From Paenibacillus methanolicus (GTDB lineage: Bacteria; Bacillota; Bacilli; Paenibacillales; Paenibacillaceae), in contig NZ_VNHS01000009.1 of the NCBI RefSeq assembly GCF_008124765.1, forward strand, positions 248,001-312,000: a DNA stretch of 64,000 nt. The letters run 5' to 3'. This document shows, piece after piece, positions 8,290 through 16,189 of the stretch. The notes beneath the pieces are model-generated. The model did not search any database. It was not told the DNA's origin and worked only from the letters and a program-made list of their open reading frames with translations. Each line of letters starts with the position of its first letter. Position 1 is the stretch's first letter. A program made the position numbers and the translations under genes.

Positions 8290-8628
8290 ATGTCTTCAAA
8301 AATCAGTTTAACACAAAAGGTCATGCTGGGCATTTCCGGTGCCGCGCTCGCCGCGACCGCGGCGGGATGCTCCGGCACGGGGCACGCGATACCGCCAGCG
8401 CCGACGGACGGCTCCTGCCGGGATTGGGAATACGATGCCTCGGAAGGCGTCTACGAATGCGATGATTCTTCCTCCTCGCACCGTGGTTCTTATTACTATA
8501 ACGGGAAGTACTATAAGTCCAAGAGCGCGCTCAAGAGCAGCAACGAGTTTCAAAGCTATCATGCCCAGTATATTAAAAGCAAAAGCAGCTCCGGCTTCGG
8601 ATCGGGCAGCTCGAGCAGCGGAGGCTAG
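8290..8628 (+). CDS. Serine-rich lipoprotein, YgiB-like position
   Basis: A 112-aa lipoprotein: signal segment followed by a lipobox ending AAGC (Cys27), then a Cys-containing region and a tyrosine/serine-rich, low-complexity tail (SSSGFGSGSSSSGG). ATG at 8290 follows GGAGG by five bases; longer frames upstream are ignored. In Escherichia coli the lipoprotein YgiB (DUF1190) is encoded next to the ATP-grasp protein YgiC; here a similar small lipoprotein precedes a YgiC-like gene by six bases, which points to the same pairing. Role unknown. Confidence 0.7.
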   Translation: MSSKISLTQKVMLGISGAALAATAAGCSGTGHAIPPAPTDGSCRDWEYDASEGVYECDDSSSSHRGSYYYNGKYYKSKSALKSSNEFQSYHAQYIKSKSSSGFGSGSSSSGG

Positions 8629-8634
8629 CTCGCC

Positions 8635-9867
8635 ATGCGACATGACGTTCGTCGAAGCCGATTTTACGAGCGGATCGACCGGTATTGGGCGGATCTGTAC
8701 GGCGAAGAGTATTCGCTGTTCGATGTCCATATCGTGAAGCACGAGGAGATCGAAGCGATCCGGGAAGCTACCGCGCGAGTCGGCCGTATTTATCGGAAAA
8801 TCGGAGATCTGCTCCAGTCTGTGGACGAACAGACGCTGCTCGATCTCGGGTTTCCCGTAAGCTCGGTTCCGTATCTGCAAGCCGCCGGTTCGAGTCTGCC
8901 GGTCATTGCACGCCTGGACTTGGTTCCGGAAGGCGGTACGTACCGGGTCCTGGAGATCAATGCGGATACCCCAACCTTCATCAAAGAGTTGTATCGCGTG
9001 AACGGTCTGGTATGCGAACAGTTTGGCGTTCAGGACCCGAATGCGGGCTTGGAAGCGCAGTTGGCGGAAGCCGTTAAGCGACGGATTTTCGATGCCTGGG
9101 AGGCGCTCGGGCGGGAAGGGTTCCCGGCTATCGCGTTCACGGCGCACGAGGACAACGTCGAAGATGCGAATACGGCGTTATATTTGCAGGAGCTGTCCGG
9201 GCTTCCTTCTCGATTCGTTCCGCTGCACAAGCTGCAAATCGTGCAAGGAGAAGGCTTGTTCGACGAAGAAGGGATGCGAATCGACATCCTGTATCGGCAA
9301 ACGTATCCGATCGAGCAGATGATCGAGGATACCGATGCGGAGGGCCGTCCGGTCGGACTGTGGCTGCTCGAGCTGGCGATCGAAGGGAAATTGGCTATTC
9401 TGAATCCGCTGTCGGCGTTCATGCTGCAGGCGAAATCGGTGCAGGCCGCGATCTGGGGACTTCATGAAGAGGGGAGCGCTTATTTTACGGCAGAGGAGCA
9501 TGGTTGGATCCGAGACCATTTTCTGCCGACCTATCTGGAGCCCGACCCGTTTCTGGATCGCATGGAGAGATACGTGATGAAGCCGTCGTTCGGCCGGGAA
9601 GGCAATTCGGTCAAAATCTTCGACGGCGCCGGTAAGCTCGAGCTCGCCGATCCGCAGGCCAGCTATGCGCATTATCTCCCGGTCTACCAACGCTGTCTCG
9701 ACATGCCGGCCGTTTCGTTCCAGACCGTGCAGGGAGCGCGCGAAGGGTCCTATATGATCGGCAGCTTCCTGATCGACGGCATGCCGGGCGCGATCGGCCT
9801 TCGAGCAGGGAATACCATTACGGACAATCTGTCGTACTTCTTGCCTGTGGGCCTGGAGAAAAAATAG
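8635..9867 (+). CDS. Glutathionylspermidine synthase-like ATP-grasp enzyme (YgiC/YjfC family)
   Basis: A 410-aa protein of the ATP-grasp amide-ligase family related to the synthetase domain of E. coli Gsp. Landmarks are the N-terminal RHDVRRSRFYERIDRYW, the substrate-side strand RVLEINADTPTF, the long WLLELAIEGKLAILNPLSAF segment, YVMKPSFGREGNSVKIFD typical of the ATP-grasp nucleotide loop, and SYMIGSFLIDGMPGAIGLRAG near the end. It would join a carboxylate to an amine with ATP; the acceptor is unknown in such stand-alone forms. GGAGG overlaps the end of the lipoprotein gene. Part of a lipoprotein, ATP-grasp and DUF350 run. Confidence 0.85.
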   Translation: MRHDVRRSRFYERIDRYWADLYGEEYSLFDVHIVKHEEIEAIREATARVGRIYRKIGDLLQSVDEQTLLDLGFPVSSVPYLQAAGSSLPVIARLDLVPEGGTYRVLEINADTPTFIKELYRVNGLVCEQFGVQDPNAGLEAQLAEAVKRRIFDAWEALGREGFPAIAFTAHEDNVEDANTALYLQELSGLPSRFVPLHKLQIVQGEGLFDEEGMRIDILYRQTYPIEQMIEDTDAEGRPVGLWLLELAIEGKLAILNPLSAFMLQAKSVQAAIWGLHEEGSAYFTAEEHGWIRDHFLPTYLEPDPFLDRMERYVMKPSFGREGNSVKIFDGAGKLELADPQASYAHYLPVYQRCLDMPAVSFQTVQGAREGSYMIGSFLIDGMPGAIGLRAGNTITDNLSYFLPVGLEKK

Positions 9868-9891
9868 GAAAGCAAGGGTGAATGTCTGGTT

Positions 9892-10335
9892 ATGAATAAT
9901 TTGTATGTGGATTTTATTTCGTATTCGACGCTCGGATTCGCAATATTGATCGTCGGCTTAATATTGTTCGAATTGACGACGAAGAACAAGGAGTTCCGGT
10001 TGATCTTCAGCGGTAATGTCGCGGCCGGACTGTCGCTTGGCGGAAGACTGGCGGGACTGGCGATCGTCGTTCGCGCGGCCGCCGAGAATTCGATTTCGTT
10101 ATCCGATATGCTGCTGTGGGGCGTCATCGGCATCGTCTCGCTCATTATCTTATTCTATCTCGCCGAATTGTTGGCCCTGGTGTTCGGCAGAGCGATCGGC
10201 ATACCGGCGACGATTACGAAGGCGGTCGACCAGAATAATATTGCGGTGGGGATTATGATTCTGCTGCTCTCGGTCAGCGTCGGGCTAGTCATCGCCGGTT
10301 GTCTCTCGTATGACCCTGCTGTCGCGGCAGGCTAA
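9892..10335 (+). CDS. DUF350 family membrane protein (YjfL-like)
   Basis: A 147-aa integral membrane protein with four predicted helices around residues 12-30, 42-62, 72-98 and 118-140. Glycine-rich GNVAAGLSLGGRLAGLAI is the conserved DUF350 motif. DUF350 genes are repeatedly found with glutathionylspermidine-synthase-like genes, as here, where it follows by 24 bases. A partner or transport role for the modified product is conceivable but unproven. A strong terminator follows, closing the three-gene unit. Confidence 0.8.
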   Translation: MNNLYVDFISYSTLGFAILIVGLILFELTTKNKEFRLIFSGNVAAGLSLGGRLAGLAIVVRAAAENSISLSDMLLWGVIGIVSLIILFYLAELLALVFGRAIGIPATITKAVDQNNIAVGIMILLLSVSVGLVIAGCLSYDPAVAAG

Positions 10336-10383
10336 ACAACGATTCGCAAGGGATTGAGCAACGGGCAACGATCATTCAACCTT

Positions 10384-10419
10384 AACAGGGAGCAGACCTT
10401 CGCGGCGCTGCTCCTTGTT
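10384..10419 (+). terminator. Terminator of the DUF350 cluster
   Basis: AACA-G-GGAGCAG pairs with CTGCTCC-TTGTT around ACCTTCGCGGCG, followed by a T-rich tract. Near-identical stems occur at 6891 and 38499. Confidence 0.8.
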
Positions 10420-10436
10420 TTATTTGCGGCGCGCAC

Positions 10437-10652
10437 TTACTCCGCCATCGCTTTCAGCGCTTCCGAAGCAATAGTCTTCACTGCCTCGTTGTCTTGCGCG
10501 GCGCTATCCGCAATCGTTTGGAGCGTTTTCTGAGCGATCTCCAGCCGTGCGGTTAACTGATCTGCGATTCTGGCGATATCGATGGTAAAGTCCTCTGTCA
10601 GCTCTCCATTGCCGATCATGACGATCGCCGTAAATTCAAATGTATGGTTCAC
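10437..10652 (-). CDS. Small hypothetical protein, 71 aa
   Basis: GTG start with GGAGAT nine bases upstream (AAGGAGATGAACACAG). The N-terminal half reads as beta strands (TFEFTAIVMIGNGELTEDFTIDI); the C-terminal half is a helical, alanine-rich segment. No signal peptide or known motif. It converges on the DUF350 terminator. The good SD and balanced composition support a real gene, but the family is unknown. Confidence 0.5.
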   Translation of the reverse strand: MNHTFEFTAIVMIGNGELTEDFTIDIARIADQLTARLEIAQKTLQTIADSAAQDNEAVKTIASEALKAMAE

Positions 10653-10800
10653 CTGTGTTCATCTCCTTCGGCTTGGACGAATGGTTAAATCATAGGCTAC
10701 CATATGTTCTATTGTAAATATTTCCTTACGTTCGCATGGGCAGATTACCTTCGCGGCAGCGGCTCCTTTTGTCGCTAACGAATGGGCAGGGTAATGCAAC

Positions 10801-10824
10801 AATAACGTTATCGGGCACGTTATT
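10801..10824. repeat. 8-bp inverted repeat in intergenic region
   Basis: AATAACGT and ACGTTATT flank an 8-base loop, with TT following. It could be a weak terminator or an operator. The region 10653-11078 otherwise holds only the tiny ORF at 10861. Confidence 0.35.
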
Positions 10825-10860
10825 TTGTATGGGCATATTTCCAATGAAAGGAATGGATTT

Positions 10861-10929
10861 ATGAAATTAAGTCGAATTCTCATTTTATTGTCTTCGGTTA
10901 TTATCATTCGCTCCTTAGTATCGGGCTGA
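10861..10929 (+). pseudogene. Orphan lipoprotein-like signal sequence (22 aa)
   Basis: AAAGGAATGGATTT precedes ATG, and the ORF reads MKLSRILILLSSVIIIRSLVSG then TGA. The end looks like a lipobox (V-S-G-C) with the cysteine codon TGC replaced by TGA, and the frame closes again three codons later at a TAG. It may be the remnant of a lipoprotein gene, or a tiny membrane peptide. Weak call. Confidence 0.3.
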
Positions 10930-11078
10930 AGCAATCTTTAGTACAATCTAGAGTTGAAGAAAAACTTCACGTTATGGTAAACTTTGCTACCCAAGACTCA
11001 AGATTGATCCACCAAACCATTCTAAAATTCAATAGGTATGAAAAGCACGATAAATTACGTAGCCGGAGGAATCATTTT

Positions 11079-12071
11079 GTGAGAAAGCTATCATTCTTAA
11101 TTGTCATTATCGCGTTAGGCGTCATGTTGGCCGCATGTTCTTCCATTTCATCCACCGTGGATCAAGCGGCTGCAGGCATTACGCCCGGCGAGAGCAAAGA
11201 AATCGAGAAATACAACGCGTATGTGGGGCTCAATAACTTGATGACGGGCCGAATCAGCGAGGTGCTGGATCATTATTTCGAGAAGTTCGGAGCCGATCAA
11301 CAGCCTGTAATCGAGAAAAACCTGGCCTTCATCATGATCGGCGTTGCCGAGACGGAGCGGAAAGTGATTGATCAAGCGAACGGCTATACCGCAAGCCAAC
11401 CTGCTTTCGCGAGCGCGGATCCTGTCGTGATCAAACTGACGCCGGTTATCAAAGATCTATTGTCCGTCCTGGACGAGATGAAAGCCTACTATGATAGTAG
11501 AGGCTACGTGGATGATGATTTCGCGAAAGGAAAACAGCTGCATACCAAGCTCGTAACCGCTAATGTCGCTTACGAGACTGTCGCCAAACAGTACTTCACC
11601 GCTTTGCAAAAAATGGATAACGAGCAGCGTCAGGCCGAACTGCTAAAACGCAAGGATGCCGACCAGCAGATCATGTATAATGCCCTGAAGTTCATGATAG
11701 ATGCCGAGGCTGTGGCCATCGAAATGCAAGAGCAGGGAATCAACGCCGGCAATGTGCTGCAGCTGGATATGGCGAAGTTTAAAGCCAAATACGATATGAT
11801 GACGGAAGATTTGAATGCACTGGCGACAATCGCGAAAGATAAGGAGCGAATACAAAAAGAAGGGGTTAACAGCTTCAGCATCGAGAACTATGTTCATGCA
11901 GCTACCGAGGCCAAAGCGGCCGCTTCGAAAATCATTGAACGCATCAATAAGAAGCAACCCGTATCGGATTCTGACCTGAACGGTCAGTTCCTGAGCACGA
12001 CGGACGGTACGCCTGAGAATTTCTATTATCTGCTAGGCAAGGCAGTCGAAAGATATAATGAAATAAATTAA
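11079..12071 (+). CDS. DUF3829-type lipoprotein
   Basis: A 330-aa lipoprotein. GTG at 11079 follows GGAGG by eight bases and gives VRKLSFLIVIIALGVMLAAC, a textbook signal II sequence; longer starts from 10974 lack a signal at the right place. The mature part is almost wholly helical (YNAYVGLNNLMTGRISEVLDHYFEKFG, then long amphipathic helices to the end), with the DUF3829 look of a helical-bundle surface lipoprotein. Function unknown. Ends in a perfect bidirectional terminator. Confidence 0.75.
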   Translation: MRKLSFLIVIIALGVMLAACSSISSTVDQAAAGITPGESKEIEKYNAYVGLNNLMTGRISEVLDHYFEKFGADQQPVIEKNLAFIMIGVAETERKVIDQANGYTASQPAFASADPVVIKLTPVIKDLLSVLDEMKAYYDSRGYVDDDFAKGKQLHTKLVTANVAYETVAKQYFTALQKMDNEQRQAELLKRKDADQQIMYNALKFMIDAEAVAIEMQEQGINAGNVLQLDMAKFKAKYDMMTEDLNALATIAKDKERIQKEGVNSFSIENYVHAATEAKAAASKIIERINKKQPVSDSDLNGQFLSTTDGTPENFYYLLGKAVERYNEIN

Positions 12072-12084
12072 GTGCCAATAACGA

Positions 12085-12123
12085 ACAAGCCTTATCCGCG
12101 TGCCATTCGCGGATAAGGCTTGT
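12085..12123. terminator. Perfect 16-bp bidirectional terminator
   Basis: A 16-bp arm (12085-12100) and its exact complement (12108-12123) flank a 7-base loop between the converging lipoprotein and TetR genes. Confidence 0.85.
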
Positions 12124-12174
12124 TACGTTGAGCGCGCCGCGCTCGGCTATGTAGGTGCTCCTAGTTGATTGTTG

Positions 12175-12762
12175 TCAACCGCGGCAAAACTGCCGGACGA
12201 TCTTCTCTTGGATTTCATCGACCGGGAAACGATCGGGGTAGGTGGAAATCATCAGCATGGCGCCATGCAGCGTAGACGAAAAATAAAGCGATCGCATTCG
12301 CTCATCTTGGCCCTCGAGTTTGGCGAACATTTCGCACTGTACTTCGAATTGTTCGGCCATTGCCTCGTTTAGCATCTGGCTGTACCTGGCTAGGACTTTG
12401 TCCGCTTCAGGCTGCGTTTGCAAGTGCAAGTAGAATCGATATACTTTGGGATGTTGTTTGACGTTGTTTAGCGCGCCTTCGACAATGTGCCTCAGTTGTT
12501 CGGATGGCGCATCGAGAGCGGCAGCGGTCTGCATGACATGAGTAATGTCTTCGATTCGCGTCTTGACCATTTCCGCGAGCAGTTCTTCTTTCCCTTTGTA
12601 GTAATTATAAATCAGGCCCTTGGAAACGCCGGCCCTCTTCGCAATATCGTCGATCGCCGCGTCGTGGTAGCCCTTCTCGATAAAAATCTCGATTGCGGCC
12701 GAACGAATATTTTCTTTGGCAGCGTGTCGAATGCGATCATTTTCTTGCGGCGTTCGCGGCAT
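12175..12762 (-). CDS. TetR family transcriptional regulator
   Basis: A 195-aa regulator. The N-terminal helix-turn-helix is clear (AAIEIFIEKGYHDAAIDDIAKRAGVSKGLIYNYYKGKEELL); the C-terminal half is a helical ligand-binding and dimer domain. Its start overlaps the end of the hydrolase gene by 26 bases, so it is the second gene of a two-gene operon and is translated by coupling. An operator-like palindrome lies in the promoter of that operon, so autorepression is likely. The ligand is probably related to the hydrolase substrate (inference). Confidence 0.9.
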   Translation of the reverse strand: MPRTPQENDRIRHAAKENIRSAAIEIFIEKGYHDAAIDDIAKRAGVSKGLIYNYYKGKEELLAEMVKTRIEDITHVMQTAAALDAPSEQLRHIVEGALNNVKQHPKVYRFYLHLQTQPEADKVLARYSQMLNEAMAEQFEVQCEMFAKLEGQDERMRSLYFSSTLHGAMLMISTYPDRFPVDEIQEKIVRQFCRG

Positions 12763-13522
12763 CGTCGAGTTCTCCCTTTACAAAAAGCCGGATGTGATCG
12801 ACGAGTTGCTGCGCGTGAGTCAGAATAAGCATATGATCCGCCTCTTGAATGACGGCATGTTGGATCGCGGGGACGCGCGAGTAGCACTCGGCAATGTTGT
12901 CCATGTCCGGCCACTCTATCGTACCCCGTATAAATAAAGTTCTCGCTGTAATCTCCTCTAATCGTTCAATCGCGGGCGGCTCTGGCCACAGGACCTCGAA
13001 GCTCTTCCACTCGGTGAACACCCTTGTCATATAACTCGCAGTCATTTCGCGCAGAAAATCCCGATGCGGGCTCGCCATCGTGGCGCGATAGATCGGTCCG
13101 GCCAACGACAACTCCACGAGTTTGGCGATATCGGGAGCGGCTGCGTTCACCGATGCCATGTAGGCCGCGAATTCCGGCGAAAATGTATATCCCGTTAGCG
13201 AAGGGGCGATGACCACAAGACATTCCACCATGGAAGGATAGGACAACGTAAAGTCTGTCGCGACCTGCCCGCCCATGGAATGGCCGACGAGGGTGACGCG
13301 ATCCAATTCCAAATGTTCGAGCAGCGCACGCAAATCCTCCACCAGCGAGATCGGTTGCTGCGGTGCAGGCGAACGCCCGGTTCCTCGACCATCGAAGGTG
13401 ATGACCTGGAAGGATTGCGCCAGATCCGCAGCCATATACTTCCATACCCTTGAGTCGACGCCTCCGCTATGAATCATGACAATCGGCGATCCGTTCCCTT
13501 GAACTTCATAATATAGACGCAC
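12737..13522 (-). CDS. Alpha/beta hydrolase
   Basis: A 261-aa alpha/beta-hydrolase with the nucleophile elbow GHSMGGQ, oxyanion region MIHSGGVDSRVW, an acid on a late strand, and the C-terminal His in EADHMLILTH. GTG at 13522 has AAGGAGG eight bases upstream and begins at the family's first strand; the frame upstream to 13612 is ignored. First gene of an operon with TetR under an operator-promoter at 13562-13590. Substrate unknown; such pairs often handle xenobiotics or quorum-type esters (general knowledge, not shown). Confidence 0.85.
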   Translation of the reverse strand: MRLYYEVQGNGSPIVMIHSGGVDSRVWKYMAADLAQSFQVITFDGRGTGRSPAPQQPISLVEDLRALLEHLELDRVTLVGHSMGGQVATDFTLSYPSMVECLVVIAPSLTGYTFSPEFAAYMASVNAAAPDIAKLVELSLAGPIYRATMASPHRDFLREMTASYMTRVFTEWKSFEVLWPEPPAIERLEEITARTLFIRGTIEWPDMDNIAECYSRVPAIQHAVIQEADHMLILTHAQQLVDHIRLFVKGELDDAANAARK

Positions 13523-13561
13523 CTCGATCTCCTCCTTAACGAAGAAACACTTTTTTCTTCC

Positions 13562-13590
13562 ATTGTATTTATGACTGAACGTACAGTCAA
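13562..13590 (-). promoter_or_regulatory. Promoter with overlapping TetR-type operator
   Basis: On the minus strand TTGACT (13585-13590) and TACAAT (13562-13567) are exactly 17 bp apart. TGACTGAACGTACAGTCA (13572-13589) is an 18-bp palindrome broken only at one symmetric pair, and covers the -35 and spacer. Binding would block RNA polymerase. Confidence 0.75.
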
Positions 13591-13647
13591 TGAAAAAGTT
13601 GCCTTTTGGCATGCTAACGAACCGTCTAGGATTATTAATGAGCGGTC

Positions 13648-13690
13648 TCTACAAGAAAGATTGTAGAACGATCCGGTTCTATGTTAAAAT
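13648..13690 (+). promoter_or_regulatory. Promoter and inverted repeat ahead of RHH gene
   Basis: TTGTAG (13661-13666) and TAAAAT (13685-13690) lie 18 bp apart. TCTACAA (13648-13654) and TTGTAGA (13661-13667) form a perfect inverted repeat over the -35, a candidate operator for the RHH protein just downstream. Confidence 0.5.
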
Positions 13691-13747
13691 CAAATTAGTT
13701 AATATTGATTGTGGTTACCTAATTCAATTAGAGGAGCCGGTAGCCTA

Positions 13748-13984
13748 GTGAGCGACAAGGAAATTAAAGTCAGCGTCTCCAATAAAGACGGTCAATTAGG
13801 CTTCTCGTTCTCGAGAGGCGGCCTGCGGGAGGGAGCCGGACGAAAAGGCATCGGCGTGACGAAGAAAGTATCCTTAACGTTGACGGAAGAATTGTGGGAC
13901 AAAATCGAGAAGCAGAGTGCCGAGCATCAACAATCCCGCTCGGAGGTAATCCGCAACATGATCGAGTACTTTTATTCCCAATGA
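13748..13984 (+). CDS. Ribbon-helix-helix DNA-binding protein
   Basis: A 78-aa protein. The C-terminal 45 residues form a CopG/MetJ-like ribbon-helix-helix: strand KKVSLTLTEELWDKIEKQSAEH followed by SRSEVIRNMIEYF. The N-terminal 30 residues are polar and glycine/arginine-rich (GGLREGAGRKG). GTG at 13748 with GAGGAG upstream is preferred to the longer frame from 13709. It precedes the DnaN paralogue by about 25 bases, so the two are likely one unit, with the RHH protein as possible autoregulator. Confidence 0.75.
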   Translation: MSDKEIKVSVSNKDGQLGFSFSRGGLREGAGRKGIGVTKKVSLTLTEELWDKIEKQSAEHQQSRSEVIRNMIEYFYSQ

Positions 13985-14009
13985 CGGACTCTTAAGATAG
14001 GTGATGACG

Positions 14010-15140
14010 TTGTTAGTCCAGATCAAGAAAGCTTCGCTAATCCACGCGTTGCAGCATGTATCAAGAGCGGTATCGGTTAACAGCCCCACTTCCGTACTTG
14101 CCGGAATTTATCTGGAGGTCAAGCAAGACGAACTCGTTCTTATGGCCAGCGATGCAAGCCTGACCATTAAGGTGGCGTTGCGCGAGGCTGCTCATGCGTT
14201 GCGCATCCACCGGGCAGGCCGTATTGTTGTACCGGCACGGTATATGAACGAGATCATTCGGAAACTTAGCGCGGACGTCATCACGATCGATATGGACGAG
14301 CCCCTCATCCTCCGTATTACAGCAGCAGATTCACACGTTCGGTTATGCGGCGTGGGGCCGGAACTATTCCCCCCCATGGATCATAGGGAAGCCCATCCGC
14401 CTATTAAGTTCCGGATCAATAACGGCGTATTAAAGGCTTCCATTGCGCAAGTAGCAGCCTCGGCTTCGCTGTCGGACATGAGACCCGTATTGACCGGGGT
14501 TTCCTTCGACTACAGTCAACAGTCGCTGAAACTCATGGCGAGCGACGGCATTCGCCTTGCTTCCAGAACGATATGGACCGGTACGAATCTTGGACCCGCT
14601 GCCCGAATCGTGATACCCGCCCGAAATCTACACGAGCTATCCAAACTCCTTAAGAACGATCACGATGAAACCGAGATTGCGGTCATGAACAATCGTGTCC
14701 GATTTACGACACATGAGCTGCAGGTCGAATCGGCTCTGCTTGATGGCGCGTTTCCCTCCCTATCGCATGTCATTCCACGCGACTATCTTTCAGAACTGTT
14801 CATTGAGAAAACCCTTTTGCTACGTGCCGTTGAATGTGTTTCCGTCTTCGCCGGCGATCGAATCATCAAGCTGGAAGCGACCGAAGGTACTTTGGCGTTA
14901 TCGTCTCGAACCGCGGAGATCGGGGATGTTCAAGATCGCGTTCCTTTACGTACAATGAAGGGGGAGGCGTTTCGCATTTCCGTTAACGGAAGGTTCTTAA
15001 TTGATATTATTCGTGGCGTGGACAGTGAACGGGTCCGATTGAGATTCACGGGAAAAACAAGTCCGCTTGTCATACTACCGGAGGATGAAGCATCGCCTAT
15101 GTTGTTCTTAATCACGCCTATTCGTACGCACGACAGTTGA
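14010..15140 (+). CDS. DnaN-like DNA polymerase III sliding clamp paralogue
   Basis: A 376-aa protein with the three-domain layout of the beta clamp: ASLIHALQHVSRAVSVNSPTSVLAGIYLEV at the start, ASLSDMRPVLTGVSFDY opening domain 2, FPSLSHVIPRDY leading into domain 3, and the C-terminal LITPIRT matching the clamp's partner-binding end. It is not the dnaA-dnaN locus copy, since no dnaA or recF is near, so it is a second clamp as seen in some Bacilli. TTG at 14010 gives a normal clamp N-terminus with AGGTGA upstream; GTG 14001 and ATG 14004 are alternatives. Role unknown: stress replication, repair or plasmid origin are possible. Confidence 0.8.
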   Translation: MLVQIKKASLIHALQHVSRAVSVNSPTSVLAGIYLEVKQDELVLMASDASLTIKVALREAAHALRIHRAGRIVVPARYMNEIIRKLSADVITIDMDEPLILRITAADSHVRLCGVGPELFPPMDHREAHPPIKFRINNGVLKASIAQVAASASLSDMRPVLTGVSFDYSQQSLKLMASDGIRLASRTIWTGTNLGPAARIVIPARNLHELSKLLKNDHDETEIAVMNNRVRFTTHELQVESALLDGAFPSLSHVIPRDYLSELFIEKTLLLRAVECVSVFAGDRIIKLEATEGTLALSSRTAEIGDVQDRVPLRTMKGEAFRISVNGRFLIDIIRGVDSERVRLRFTGKTSPLVILPEDEASPMLFLITPIRTHDS

Positions 15141-15175
15141 ATAAATCGGATATCGGACCAGCGGGGGACCATAGC

Positions 15176-16123
15176 ATGAACAAAACAGACCGACAACTCG
15201 CCATCATGCTCGAACTGCAGCGGAACAAGCTCTTGCGAGCGGAAGATCTGGCTGCCCGATTCGAGACGAGCGTGCGGACCATCTATCGAGACATTCAAGC
15301 TTTGAGCGAAATGGGGATCCCTATCATGGGCGCGCCCGGTCACGGGTATTCCTTGATGGAAGGGTATTTTCTGCCGCCGATCGGGTTTTCCGCCGAAGAG
15401 GCGGTCACGCTGCTTATGGGAGCGGATTTTATCGAGCAGCGGTTGGATGGGGATTACGGGCAGGTCGCGAAGGCCGTCAGGCGCAAAATCGAAGCGATTT
15501 TGCCCGAGCCCGTGCGCGAGGAGTCGAGGCGCGTACGCGCAACGATGCGGCTACTGCACGCAAGCGAACCGATCACGGGCTTGAAGGAAAAGGAGTATCT
15601 CGGGCAAGCGCGGCGCGCGATCATGGAGCGGCGCACGATAAGGATGGCGTATCGGAAAAAACTCGCGGAATCGGACGGCAATCGGAAAAGTACGCGTGAG
15701 GTCGATCCGTACGGATTGGCGCTGGTGCAAGGTCATTGGATGTTGATCGGACGCTGCGGCCTGCGGCAGGATATCCGACATTTCCGGTTGTCGCGCATCT
15801 CGGAGCTCGCCGTGTTGGAAGAACGCTTCGTTATGCCGCAAGACTTTAACTTAGGCGGTTACCGTCCGCCGGACGACCGCAACGAACGCGTGTTGGTTCG
15901 AGCCCTTTCCGATATGGTCGACAAAATCGCGGAGCAGGCTGATTTCTATATGGAATCGGTCGAGGAACGAGTCGACGGCGCATGGGTCCGCTTTCGCGTA
16001 CGCACGCCGGATGAGCTGCTGCATCATATCCTTAGCTGGGGAGGAGACGTCGAGGTTCTAGAGCCGGAGTCGTTGCGCCGCCGGGTGCGGGAAGAGGTTG
16101 AGAAAATGTTAAAACGCTACTGA
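15176..16123 (+). CDS. YafY-type HTH/WYL transcriptional regulator
   Basis: A 315-aa regulator: HTH_11 winged helix at residues 3-58 (LLRAEDLAARFETSVRTIYRDIQAL), then a WYL domain in which the W-Y-L triplet is replaced by HWMLIGRC, and a WCX-like C-terminus. WYL proteins sense nucleic acid or other ligands through this domain and often control DNA-damage or defence genes. GGGGGA precedes ATG 15176; a TTG at 15137 overlapping the clamp stop is an alternative. It lies 35 bases after the clamp gene and may belong to that unit. Confidence 0.85.
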   Translation: MNKTDRQLAIMLELQRNKLLRAEDLAARFETSVRTIYRDIQALSEMGIPIMGAPGHGYSLMEGYFLPPIGFSAEEAVTLLMGADFIEQRLDGDYGQVAKAVRRKIEAILPEPVREESRRVRATMRLLHASEPITGLKEKEYLGQARRAIMERRTIRMAYRKKLAESDGNRKSTREVDPYGLALVQGHWMLIGRCGLRQDIRHFRLSRISELAVLEERFVMPQDFNLGGYRPPDDRNERVLVRALSDMVDKIAEQADFYMESVEERVDGAWVRFRVRTPDELLHHILSWGGDVEVLEPESLRRRVREEVEKMLKRY

Positions 16124-16149
16124 CACGCTGTTGTCAGGAGCGTTTTTTT
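16114..16149 (+). terminator. Terminator overlapping the WYL regulator stop
   Basis: ACGCT-A-CTGACA pairs with TGTCAG-G-AGCGT, followed by seven T. The 5' arm includes the final codons of the gene. Confidence 0.8.
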
Positions 16150-16189
16150 ATACTTGGCTTATCCGAACGAAACGAGGAGTGTTGGTTAT

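Noticed and set aside
10659..10934. 91-residue minus-strand open frame
   Set aside because: No SD, odd composition, and it covers an inverted repeat and the opposite-strand signal-like ORF.
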